This document shows positions 49,901-61,206 of a stretch of DNA of 64,000 nucleotides, piece after piece. Where the stretch lies: NCBI RefSeq assembly GCF_964204865.1, contig NC_135251.1, forward strand, positions 15,624,001 to 15,688,000, given 5' to 3'. Every line of letters starts with the position of its first letter. The first letter of the stretch is position 1. Under the pieces are notes generated by a model. It was not told the origin of the DNA and did not search any database. It was given only the letters and a program-made list of their open reading frames with translations. The position numbers and the translations under genes were made by a program. Source of the stretch: Styela clava. Its lineage: Eukaryota; Chordata; Ascidiacea; Stolidobranchia; Styelidae.

Positions 49901-52900
49901 CTTTGATTCAGTCGCCATCGAGTGTTATGTCCACGACCCGTTTACCAGATATTCGAATAGTAAACTGCTATTCTAATATTCGACTTGATATTCGAATAAT
50001 TTGCCAGCTCTACCCAGTAACTACAAAGCAATTTTATTAATTTGATTGATTTTATTTTAATAAACTCGCCTTTTATGTATTATATAATTACCTACACCGA
50101 AATCAGAACTTATCTGGTATTAATGTTTAGTACAAACGTTTGCGGCCCGTGACCGATTTCGTGACGTGAAAGTGGCCCGCGAGACGAAAAAGGTTGGGCA
50201 GGCCTGACCTATTACTTGAGTCGAGTTGTTTCAAACAACCCATTCAAACAACCTGGCGTGTATTAATAATATATTATCTATTGAGCTCTTGCTGCAGTTT
50301 TACTAGCATACTGTTTTTTAATAATTTTATTTTTCTCCTCTTTTGCGTGAATATTTAACCTTTTATTGAGAAAACGTTTCAAGATTTTAAAAGCGACATT
50401 GCGGCAAGATGGGAAATCATATTTCAAGCAGTCCACTTCATCTGTCAGAAAAGTAACTAGTATTATTATTGGCGCGAAATATAGTTTCTACTTCGCACAA
50501 AAACACGATTGCTTTTTTGGTTGGTTGGCATAAATATTGGGTAAAACTATCAATTTTCAAATTTTTATCATGTGTGTAAGACCGAAAAAGAGTTAGTAAC
50601 GATTGTGGGCATTCAGTGGGATTGACACTTTCCATAGAAACAAACCATCAATTTAAACCTCGTGTCTTTATAGGATTCCGTCGGAAACATCAAGGCTAAT
50701 TTTTCACTGTTGGATATCATTAAAATCACAATTTTATAACGATGACGTGGAAGACATGATGGGGTCGCTTGATCACCTTGTAAATATTTTACATTTTCCT
50801 ACGCAAAAGAATCAAAATATCCTGCCAAAATAAGAGCTGTAACACCAGTCGGTTTTTAAATCTGGTCTGGTATTTAAATTTTGTACGTTATAATGTACAA
50901 ACTGTACGCTTCGATGAAATTGATTAGGCCGCACAATGCGCTAGCCATGAGATCGTTTACATTCTACAATTTTTAAAACAACTGTTGCAACAGCTCGTTA
51001 AATCAAGAAAAATTTTCCCGAGAAAATTCGGGCGTTTCATCAGCTTCTGAAATGATTAATGTAAAACGCAGGCTTTAAACGTTCGGCATGGTGTGAACAG
51101 GTAGCACAATACCAGTTCAAATAATACCTGCTTCAATGAGGTTAATGACGTTTCACAATAAAACAGCTTATACAATTTTATGGGTGCACGATTAATTCAA
51201 TCTAATGGTACCATTCGAAAGCTAGTTTTAACCTCTGCAAATTTGTCGATATCATATTCGGTTAAAACAAGAACAAATCGAAGTTTTTTTTATTTAATTC
51301 AAAAGCTTTTCGATAAAATATCACGCTTTTTGTACGATAGTCGCGACATTTTATCTACACCTCATAATTTCAATTAGTCTCCTAGCTAGATTGTCTCTCA
51401 AACAATATAAAACTTGTCTGAATATAATATAAGGTTCGTGAGATATGAGTTTTGCATAACTCACACGAGATAATAAAATAACTATCGAAACCGCACGATA
51501 CCGGCGTCCGATATGCATCATTGCACTCTTTGTCTCCACTTGGGTTATAGTCACTTTGGTTTGAATAGAGTCGGTATAAAATTGGTAAATTTATAAGAAG
51601 AATGGCATATACCAGGGATGGGCAATTTTTTTAGTATAAGAGCCGCATTAGGCAAGTCGGAAATATGTGACAGCCGCACAATTAGCTCATTAAATCATTT
51701 TGCATTGTAACTGTTACATTGATAATAATTTGGGCAACGCGAAACCGGCGCTTGGGCTATTGACTGCGACGACATCCGCGATAATTTTTTTTCATAAAAT
51801 ACAGTCAGAGTATTGCCTGGTGTTTGCAACGATCAATATTCCATAATATAATAAAACTAGCTTCAGTTGATGCACCGGATTTCTTGCCAAATGATAGCAC
51901 AAATTTCTGCTGTCTTTTTCACACAGCTGATTTACGAGGGTAGTCTCGTACGAGTTTTTGTGATTCGTTTCATGATGCCATTCAACATTGCCGGCTCTAT
52001 TTTGAGCAGCTTATGAAAGATTAGGCAAAGGGTTTATTTTCTTGACTAGTGAATGTGTATTCTTCTTCCCATTCTGACTTAACAACTCTGTTTTCATAGA
52101 CGTGTTTGCTTCTTACTTGACATATCGCGAGTGAGACTGAGACTAACCGCAATAAATTTGTAATGCCGCCAACACAGCAGCATACATTTGACCATTGTGA
52201 CGTAAGATTTGTCGCTTGACTGATTTAAAATTCCACGCCACAGCGATTTTCATACTAAAACATAATTCGTGTTAATCATTGATGGAAACTTTTTCCACCG
52301 CTGAATCAATTCAAAAACGTACTGTTACACTACAGTTTCTCTAATTTCAATTCGGATAATATTAATGCTAGAGAGCTCCGAGAAGAGCCGCATAAAAACG
52401 CCAGCGAGTCGCGGTTTGCCACCGTTGGCATATACCCTACAATTATATTACTAACTTTTTTTAGAATCAGGCCATATACTCGCCGATGCAATGTCGTTCA
52501 TTATGTGCTTTATTTTCTTCATATCAACATGATCATCTAATGTTATAAATTTTTTCCTATTCATCTCAGACATTCCATGATCACTTGTTATGATGATATT
52601 GATTTCATCAATGCCATACTTATCAAGCTGGCTTAGAATATAACCTAGAAAACGTATAAAGCAAGCTTATTATCAATTTATATTAAGACAGCTTATTTAG
52701 TAATATATTACTCGAGTTACCTGTTATCGCATCACATAGCTGTATTTTCTGAACAATTTCAGGCGCGTTAGGTCCATAACGATGCCCGCTTACATCAGGC
52801 TCCCCAAAATATAACATTGCTAGATTTACATCATTCTCCAGATCAGATAACCACCCAATAACAGTATCAGTTCTATGTTTCCACATATTCAATGAACTGT

Positions 52901-53384
52901 TTGTAATATCTACAATATTTACGCAATGTGTAGGTCTTATCCCTTTGATATTAGCGCCACAACCTGGCCAGTAGTACACTCCAGAGGTACCTCCTTGTAA
53001 TTCGTTCGTGATCCAAACTGGTTCGCCTCCCCAAAATCTTGAATCGTTTAAAGATCTTGGTGAAGACATGTTGAAGATTTCATCAAATACAGGGTCATAG
53101 AACACGTTACCGACAATACCGTGACTTTCCACGTGTAGTCCTGTTGCAATTGTGTAATGGTTCGGAAAAGTAACAGTGAGAAAAGAGTCTTTCACCCACT
53201 TTGCTCGTACACCATTGTTTGCTATTCGATCAAAATTTGGAGTGTCGGTTTTATCAAGATAGTCCCAACGAAAGCCGTCAAAAGAGATTACAAGAAGTTT
53301 TGGCGCAGACTTAGCATGCGACCAACACAATATCATTGAATGACTATAAATCAAAACTGCAACCATAACCTTGCATTTCTCCAT
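46930..53384 (-). CDS. ENPP4/5-like ectophosphodiesterase, gene B
   Basis: Paralogue of gene A with the same six-exon structure: 53384-52721, 52644-52456, 48809-48627, 48335-48196, 47941-47818, 47087-46930. It also gives 485 residues, and roughly nine in ten residues of exon 1 match A by eye. Asp in VISFDGFRWDY, Thr in VTFPNHY, Asp/His in EPDVSGHRYGP and SDHGMSEMN, and His in RHGYNNSLMN are all present. The signal peptide is three residues longer and more hydrophobic (MEKCKVMVAVLIYSHSMILC). Exon 3 is three codons shorter than in A because the donor is aaaa|gtaggt. The C-terminal membrane segment is GICIGVICNATMLIYLL. A good acceptor (cgtttttacag) just before the ATG points to a 5' UTR intron. 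Intron 2 is stretched to 3.6 kb by two hAT-like elements, and a third sits in intron 5. Confidence 0.92.
47175..47577. mobile_element. Short hAT-like element in ENPP-B intron 5, 403 bp
   Basis: Perfect 8 bp duplication tcataatt (47167-47174, 47578-47585). Ends CAGGGGTCACC and, inverted, CAGGGTTCATC. It is an internally deleted relative of the longer element starting at 9907. Absent from gene A. Confidence 0.88.
49059..50206. mobile_element. hAT-like element in ENPP-B intron 2, 1148 bp
   Basis: Perfect duplication acctatta (49051-49058, 50207-50214). Ends CAAGGCTGCCCAACC and, inverted, CAGGCCTGCCCAACC. The interior near its right side carries an attcgaat-rich fragment like the end of 3127-5143. 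Absent from gene A. Confidence 0.9.
51613..52427. mobile_element. hAT-like element in ENPP-B intron 2, 815 bp
   Basis: Perfect duplication gcatatac (51605-51612, 52428-52435). Ends CAGGGATGGGCAA and GGTTTGCCACCGTTG. Same family as 25547-26402. Absent from gene A. Confidence 0.9.
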
Positions 53385-53480
53385 GGTATTCATTACGAAT
53401 TCTGTAAAAACGTATACCAACTATAAAAAGATCACATTGTATATAACTGATACGTCACTCGTCGGTTTATACCGTTCGGT

Positions 53481-54825
53481 ACTGTCACGCAATCAACTGT
53501 TATATATTCGTTCCGTGGAGTAAATGAAATAAATTATCCATAAGTTCGATAAGTCTCATGTATCGCGCTAAGATTCATCTCACACAAACACTATCGCCAC
53601 GAAATTTGGTTTAATAAACGTGAGCGATCGAAAATGATTATTCATCAGATTGCCGAATGATCAGCTCCTCGTGTTGCAAATTTAGCGATACATACAGATC
53701 AATTTAATTAAAAAGCGACAAGCCGTCTACCTGCTACACATTTTATAGTACTGTCACGCAATCAACTGTTATATATTCGTTCCGTGGAGTAAATGAAATA
53801 AATTATCCATAAGTTCGATAAGTCTCATGTATCGCGCTAAGATTCATCTCACACAAACACTATCGCCACGAAATTTGGTTTAATAAACGTGAGCGATCGA
53901 AAATGATTATTCATCAGATTGCCGAATGATCAGCTCCTCGTGTTGCAAATTTAGCGATACATACAGATCAATTTAATTAAAAAGCGACAAGCCGTCTACC
54001 TGCTACACATTTTATAGTACTGTCACGCAATCAACTGTTATATATTCGTTCCGTGGAGTAAATGAAATAAATTATCCATAAGTTCGATAAGTCTCATGTA
54101 TCGCGCTAAGATTCATCTCACACAAACACTATCGCCACGAAATTTGGTTTAATAAACGTGAGCGATCGAAAATGATTATTCATCAGATTGCCGAATGATC
54201 AGCTCCTCGTGTTGCAAATTTAGCGATACATACAGATCAATTTAATTAAAAAGCGACAAGCCGTCTACCTGCTACACATTTTATAGTATCATGTTATGCA
54301 ATGCAATGCAATATTCGTTCCGTGGAGTAAATGAAATAAATTATCCATAAGTTCGATAAGTCTCATGTATCGCGCTAAGATTCATCTCACACAAACACTA
54401 TCGCCACGAAATTTGGTTTAATAAACGTGAGCGATCGAAAATGATTATTCATCAGATTGCCGAATGATCAGCTCCTCGTGTTGCAAATTTAGCGATACAT
54501 ACAGATCAATTTAATTAAAAAGCGACAAGCCGTCTACCTGCTACACATTTTATAGTACTGTCACGCAATCAACTGTTATATATTCGTTCCGTGGAGTAAA
54601 TGAAATAAATTATCCATAAGTTCGATAAGTCTCATGTATCGCGCTAAGATTCATCTCACACAAACACTATCGCCACGAAATTTGGTTTAATAAACGTGAG
54701 CGATCGAAAATGATTATTCATCAGATTGCCGAATGATCAGCTCCTCGTGTTGCAAATTTAGCGATACATACAGATCAATTTAATTAAAAAGCGACAAGCC
54801 GTCTACCTGCTACACATTTTATAGT
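53481..54825 (-). repeat. Five tandem 269 bp units upstream of ENPP gene B
   Basis: Units start at 53481, 53750, 54019, 54288 and 54557 and are nearly identical over 269 bp (from actgtcacgcaatcaactgt to cacattttatagt). Unit 4 begins with a variant junction (atcatgttatgcaatgcaat), similar to the sequence that follows unit 5, so the array probably grew by block duplication. Gene A has one diverged unit at the same relative place. The nearest unit begins under 100 bp upstream of the gene B start codon, so the array may hold promoter elements. Confidence 0.95.
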
Positions 54826-55470
54826 ATCATGTTATGCAACGCTGAAATCCCAAACGTATGCAAAAGCGCGTCTACTGCTGTAGAATAAAACAGGAGGTAA
54901 TGCCCTAATTGGCAGCAGAAATTCAGCCAAAATAACTGTATCCTACCAGATGTTACGTAAAATTGTGTACTAGATGTCTTATAAAAAGCGTGCCTGTCAT
55001 ACAAAAATGAATTTGAAATTTCTTGTATAATGAAAAATTTTATTTCAAAAATTCCAAATCACACAATACATGAGCTACAACTATGAGCACAAACCACACA
55101 AAAAGAAGCTTTCTGGGGTAGGGCAAAAACCTCAACTGAGGTCGGACACGAAAAATTTCAGCCAGCCAAGTATAGAAATTTTTTTTTTTCATTCAAAAGT
55201 GGGGAGTGGATACATAAAGTATTTTTCGTATTTGAGCCTTGGATTGCAACAAACGCTATATTGCGATGGTGGATTTATCACATGCCGCATTGACTTGGAA
55301 GCACAGTGTGTCAAACCCCCTAACAGAGTAGTGTACAGCCAAAACAAGCAATGTGAACAATATTGGCTGGTGATGCTGTGTTTTTTCCGTCGAATAACAC
55401 TGGCCAACACTATTTTGGTGTCAACGGTTTCTAAGCTGATATACCGTAGGTTAATTTAGGGGTGCTGAGT
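54826..55470 (-). other. Distal upstream segment of gene B, shared with gene A
   Basis: No gene. Positions 54880-55370 align with about 45525-46040 upstream of gene A. The alignment breaks near 55400 and resumes at about 58830, after a block of inserted sequence. Confidence 0.6.
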
Positions 55471-55560
55471 ACGAAAACATACTAGTTTTTTCTCACCAGG
55501 TCAAATTGTTGAAATATTTGCTATTTCATACCTTTTTTGTTGCTTGGGGGAGTGTGTGCG

Positions 55561-55630
55561 CCAAGATGGCGCACAACCTGATAACCCTAACCTGGTACAC
55601 ATACAGCTTTCAGGTTGTGCGCCATCTTGG
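55561..55630. repeat. Perfect 20 bp inverted repeat (hairpin)
   Basis: Arms ccaagatggcgcacaacctg (55561-55580) and its exact reverse complement (55611-55630), with a 30 nt spacer containing taaccctaacctggtacaca. It may be a minimal MITE or the core of a larger palindromic repeat. A 15 bp part of the spacer recurs at 243-257. Confidence 0.8.
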
Positions 55631-55979
55631 GGCACATTCTACCTAAGCGCCCCTTTTCTACCTTAAAATTAGGGATGCCTTTTAGCGTTATAATTGCAAA
55701 TATAGGTTTTTATTGTGATGTATGCCAAACGATTATGACATTACACACCTTAAAAGTAAAATTTAAATTTTCTATATAACTAAAGAAGTATGTAGTTGAT
55801 AAAAAGTGGACACTGTGTAGCAAATAAGCCTGCCCATTGTTGCATATTTTGTTAAGTCAGACATGAAATAAACAAGATGCATTATTTAGCTTCAGTTGCA
55901 GATTTTTGGAACAAAAATTAAGGCGACATTGTTTAAAACAATTTAAATTTATTTTGCTATATTTGCGGAGAATATACAA

Positions 55980-58141
55980 TTGCAATCCAACATAAAAGGG
56001 ATCAGTAAATTTGTGAAGTTTGCTTATCTTGCCTACTTCAATTTAATGCTGGGTGATCAAGATGAGGTATGGGCACCCCATATTGAATGCAAGCAATGTG
56101 TTGAGCATCTTCCACAGTGGACAAAAAAGGATAGAAAGTCACTCCGCTTTGGTATTCCAATGGCCTCAAAAAATTATTTTGATGACTGCTACTTCTGTAC
56201 AGTGAACACGAAAGGGATCAATAGGAAGAACGGGTGATCGTTAGTTTATCCAAACCTCGAGTTTGCAATTAGGCCAATTCCACAATGCAATGAAATTTTT
56301 TTTCCAGTGTTTGAAGGTAGGGTTTTGTTTTTTATCAATTCTAAAAAAACATCGTGTTTTAAAACAAGAGTTTGTTTTAAATCAAACTTTTTCTGTATTT
56401 TTTTATTGAAATACCCCTTGCATCGCCGCGAAACTACGCCGAAACGTCGCATTCTGGCAGCTGCACACGCAGCCGGAATTATAATTTCAAACATGTAAGT
56501 AAAATTTTTTAATTTGACTTTTACTTCTATTGCGTACATTTATCGCCACGTTTGTATCTCCACCAAAGTCATAAGATTATACCCGGAATGTTTAGCCGAG
56601 ATGTCTGAGAGACGTTTTGAGTAAGAAAAATCATGAAAATTAGATCACGAGCCCACTACAGAAGCAATTAGATCAAGTGCAGCCCTTTGGCAAAACGAGT
56701 GGATTGCGATGACGAAGAATATGCTTATATCGGCGTTAATCTACTAATATAAACGACGAGACACCCTAGCCTAGCTTATGCTAATTGTAAGAGTCCTCTG
56801 ATGCAAAGAAGCCACAACTAATCTGTTATGACGCCATAATATGAATTTCGAGTTCATGTATCGACATTTTCCTCATAAAATGAAGGCATTATTACGGTTA
56901 ATACTGTTCGGTTAATTTATGCTTAGCATGTTTTGCTTGTAGGGTTGAAGTGATAGAGTTTATCAAGGTTATACAAACTCATTTATTCGATTGCATTTCA
57001 ATTTTCGCAAGGTGGTTCATCGCAGCAGGGTCGTTCACTTAATGGCTTATCGGTTGCGTCTCACTGCGCCAACCACTGAACTACAGCTTGAGAAGGTGTA
57101 CATGAGCCTTTATCGATATTTGTGGCGTTTTGAAAGATTTATTGCAAATAAGAAGCGCAATTAAAACAATTTTTTTAAAACAATTCATTTTGAACAAATC
57201 CCTATTTGAAGGCTTGTCCAAATTGGTATTGCCTGGTTCTGAAAAAGACCAAACCTCCGTTTTGTCTACTGATAGTAGTAAATGCGCTATTTCAGATGTC
57301 GGTTTTTCTTTTTCTTCACTGCCATAGCCTTTTTCTCGTGGATAACTTATTGATCTGACTAGAGATTTCAACTTTTCCAAAGAATCTCCTGAATTTCTAG
57401 CTCCAATACTTTCATAACCTTCTATAGAAAACGCCTTATTGAATTCTTGTCATATTTCACTCAGGAAAAAGACATTGTATATTGCAACGACGTTGCCGGC
57501 TTGCTGCGGCAACTTGGTGTCCAACATTGAAGCCTTTTTATACACAGTTCCAAAAAAAGTTTAAAATGTGTTCTTCTTCACAATTCTGGCTTGGTCTTGG
57601 GTTGAGCGTTCCAAAATTGTGTTTCCTCCTCTTCACATAAAGCTTGGCAGTTTTTGGATGCTCTTGAGAGAGATGGCGACTGTTTCAAATATATTTTTAG
57701 GAAATTTCCAGGTCTAACCGCAGAAGAATTAAAAGCTGGAATTTTTGGTGGACCCAGATTCGAAAGTTAATGAATGATACAACTTTCTGTAATTTTATGA
57801 ATCCATGGACGGCGTTTACAAATGTAGTGAATTTTTTGGGAAAATCAGAGGCGCACAACTACAATGAGCTTGTTGAAAAACTACTCACAAGTCTCTGTCA
57901 ACTTGTTGCAAATAAAAAGATCATGTTACATATTTTGACAGCCATCTTGCCCGTTTTCCATAAAATCTGGGTGATGCGAATGATAGGGCAAGGGGAGCCC
58001 TTCCATCAAGATATAAGCGGCTCGGAAGTTCGCTATCAAGGTCGTTGTGATGCCACCATGCCTGCAGACAATTGTTGGTCTATCAAGCGCGATGATGCCG
58101 AGGTCTCCCATTCTAGAAAATCAGTAAGCGTCAGTTTATAG
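55980..58141 (+). pseudogene. Decayed copy of a repeat-encoded protein gene
   Basis: Fragments in order resemble a multicopy protein family I remember from many invertebrate genomes, usually uncharacterised and probably transposon-encoded. Pieces: VEHLPQWTKKDRKSLRFGIP and FDDCYFCTVNTKGINRKN (56090-56235), YPNLEFAIRPIPQCNE (about 56245-56310, shifted frame), DIVYCNDVAGLLRQLGV (about 57465-57520), and GDCFKYIFRKFPGLTAEELK (57670-57745). The last piece is the 57770-58141 frame with GEPFHQDI, YQGRCDATMPADNCWS and SHSRKS. Frame changes, stops and a large gap show it is not functional. The family name and the enzymatic role, if any, are unknown to me. Confidence 0.6.
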
Positions 58142-58352
58142 CTGATGACATCTATTAGTTAGCATTCATTACAACTTCCAGTTTTAATTGTGATTTTTTG
58201 GTGAGATTCCATGAATATGTTCAATAAAATTACAGAAAATTGTTGTTTCTTCAATTTGCCTATCTTTATTGTAGTTATCGGTATCCTGCAGAGAGGGATA
58301 TACCATAGAAGAAAAAATAGACCCGATAGAGAAAAAGTAACAGCATTTCTGG

Positions 58353-58725
58353 AAGTGATGAGCTGTAGCCGGAACGCATCGGAACGGCGTTCCGGTTGTT
58401 GGACATTTTATTTTATTTGCGTTCCTGTTGTTGAAATAAAATTAGGTCATGGAAAGTTTAGTTTGTCCGGTAAACTCAGTTATTTACTTGAAAATTTGTC
58501 CTGTTACATTCTGATAATAACATTTGTATTGAATTGGTAAGAATATTCTTGTAATTATAAACAGACATATTTTAGGTAATGAATTCATATTTCATTGTAG
58601 TTCTTCTATCCTCTATCTTGGGACAGACAAAAATTTCTGGCTGCGTCCGCGTCGTGTTGTAAATATATATTGCATACACGAATTAGGTACGTTCCGGTTG
58701 TTACGATTTTTCCAGCTCATCACTG
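58353..58725. mobile_element. hAT-like MITE, 373 bp
   Basis: Perfect 8 bp duplication atttctgg (58345-58352, 58726-58733). Ends AAGTGATGAGCTG and, inverted, CAGTGATGAGCTG. No coding capacity. It lies just downstream of the pseudogene. Confidence 0.88.
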
Positions 58726-58829
58726 ATTTCTGGAATCAGCGCCCTCAAATTTGCTAAAAACGGTTAAAACATCTTAAGCACCATGAAAATTTTATGTCGG
58801 CCAGTGTACGTACGATACCTATATACATT

Positions 58830-59210
58830 TATTATTCATGTACAGTAAAATAATGTTAAACAGGGTTTTTCTAATTTTTTCGCCGTTAGGCATGATATTG
58901 TCAAGCTCCACATTCAAAAATAATGAAATTATTGTTCTACCCAGTGTGCAGCTTTGTTTTCCGAGAGCTTAGTCAGATAAATTCATTCGCCTCCCAACGA
59001 GATTGACATAGAAGTCGAAAGACATTGGGAAAAAATAGAAGAAGTTCATAACCTTTCAGCGACTTTTTCCTATTTTTAGTACAGAAAATCTGAAATCTAT
59101 CGATTACGGAGTAAAGCGATTTTGCACAACAGTAACTTAGCAAAATGATTAATGTGTACACTTGGTGCAGATTCTGTAGAACAACTACGGACTAAGGAAG
59201 TGGAGGTCGG
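58830..59210. other. Outer part of the ENPP segmental duplication
   Basis: Resembles 46130-46560 upstream of gene A (shared aaaataatgttaaaca, acacttggtgcagattctgt and neighbours). It marks the far end of the duplicated segment, displaced from the rest by about 3.4 kb of inserted DNA. Confidence 0.65.
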
Positions 59211-59568
59211 ACTGTGCTAACAAACATTGTACTCAATCTAACCTTTACTAACGTAGACAGTCAACCACCAAGCATTGAAACGAATATATTTTATTGGCCA
59301 GTGTGCACAATATTATTGGTTTCAGATGATTTGACACATTAAATAAATAATGAAAAGAATAATTTCTGCATTCAGTGACCAGCGAGTTTCATTTTGAACC
59401 AACAGAATCAGGCTTATGTTACGATATTCAGTTAGGAGTTTCGCTTATCCTTCATTTTATTTGCTGGCGAGTTTACTAGTAATTTTTTATTTCAATTTTC
59501 AAAATAATACAGATAACAATCATTCAGCAGACCTTTAATATCTTAGGTCTAGGACGGTGGTTTTCGAC

Positions 59569-59868
59569 CAGGGTTCTCCCAGCACAGTCCATGGGTTCCG
59601 AAAGTTTACATTCAAATCCGAGAGTCTATATTATAATATTGAATATGTATATTCAATATTGAATGCACCCGGCTATTATTCGTAATCATAACATCAGTTT
59701 TTTTCACAAATTTTACATGACATATTCCATGATAACAAATGTAATTAAATATACATATAATCAATTTCACTAGAGTATCCAGAAGTGAATTGGGGGGGTT
59801 TTGAAATTAATATGAAGAATTTGAGCATACAATCATCTACTGAGGATAAAAACCTTAAGCAACTATGA
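59569..59868. mobile_element. Probable degraded hAT-like MITE
   Basis: Starts acggtggttttcgaccaggg, close to the common CAGTGGTTCTCAACC end, and a weak inverted counterpart (aaaccttaagcaactatg) lies near 59850-59868. No target duplication seen. Confidence 0.4.
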
Positions 59869-61206
59869 ACTTTATCTGTTTTTTATTTTTAAATTGGTCA
59901 GGAAGTGACTCACAATTTCAACAACTAACAAAGGATGACTAACAAGTGCACAATAATTTCCGAATATTTTATATCTGCTGCCCTCATTGCGCATAATAAA
60001 AGTAAAATTAGCACATAATAAATTTTTATAAAGAGAATATCTACAAAGTATACAAGATAATGATTCCTGAAAGTAAAGCAACATTAAGCTTGTGGGGCAA
60101 GAATATCCAACCACCATTCAAACAGACACTACATCACAGGCTGAGATTTGAGAAGATAAAAATGTCACTCCACCTCATAATAATTAAAACAGTGAAAAGA
60201 ACTGTCAGGGAAAAATAATAAATTTGGATAAGAAAGACAATTATAATCTATAAGGGCGTAGTAAAGCAATTTTCGAAGAGCAATTTATCAGTCAGATTTA
60301 TTTCATAACAAACCAATACTGCCATCGGGATCAATGTCGCTTTGCAACATCAATATGATTAATCATTGTTTGTTTTTATATTGAAAATAATCCCCAATAT
60401 AGAACATAGCACGAAACACAGACTACAAACAACATGAAACACCCCTAAAATACTCGCTCATAAACCATGTTTCAAATGTCACATATATAGATGCAACTGC
60501 AAAGTTTAAAATGAAACATTGTGTGGAAAAATTCATTGATTCTCTGTCAGTTCCCACATACAATACAAAAGCCAGTATCCCATGTGAAAATGTTTTCTAG
60601 TTGGCCCAACTTAAAATTGAATATATTTTTAATTACTGCCGTCTTCACGAAAGCATTAACCATATACATTCTTTTCAACCGTTGAAATGATGCATTGCAA
60701 TCATATTCAGATATTATACATTTTTCATTTTGATACATGGAAGAAAAATGTGGTGACAGAAAATAGTTTGTTATTCGGGTGTAATAGGTGCAAGTAATTA
60801 GAGGAGTGCTCATCAATGATTTTGAAGTTGAAAAAAATTGCTATCAGCTGATTAGGTATTTCTGTAAATTGAAAATCAAAAGTACAGGTGAAGATAAATT
60901 GAATAAACAATTACCATAACTCATAAACTAATGTTACAGTGTATCTGATCATGATACATTGGAACCTATAAAGACCAGAAGATTCCTATACTAGGACTGT
61001 GCAAAAATTTAAAAATATAACTAACACATCCTTTATCATTACTGACATTTGAAACATAAATGCATCCACAATACTTTACATGATAAAAAAACAAAGAAAC
61101 TTATACTTTTAATTGCATCATGCCATTAGAGTAGAGAATTCAGAATCAAGGAAAATCAGTGCTGAGTAACGGCTCACGATTTTCATCTCGTTCACTATAT
61201 GTCAAA
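59869..61206. other. Downstream of ENPP gene C, no gene seen
   Basis: AT-rich sequence with no recognisable exon or transposon end. It probably includes the 3' UTR of gene C on the minus strand. Confidence 0.4.

Noticed and set aside
57081-57380. 99-codon minus-strand open frame near the pseudogene
   Set aside because: It overlaps repeat-derived sequence on the other strand and has no recognisable motif.
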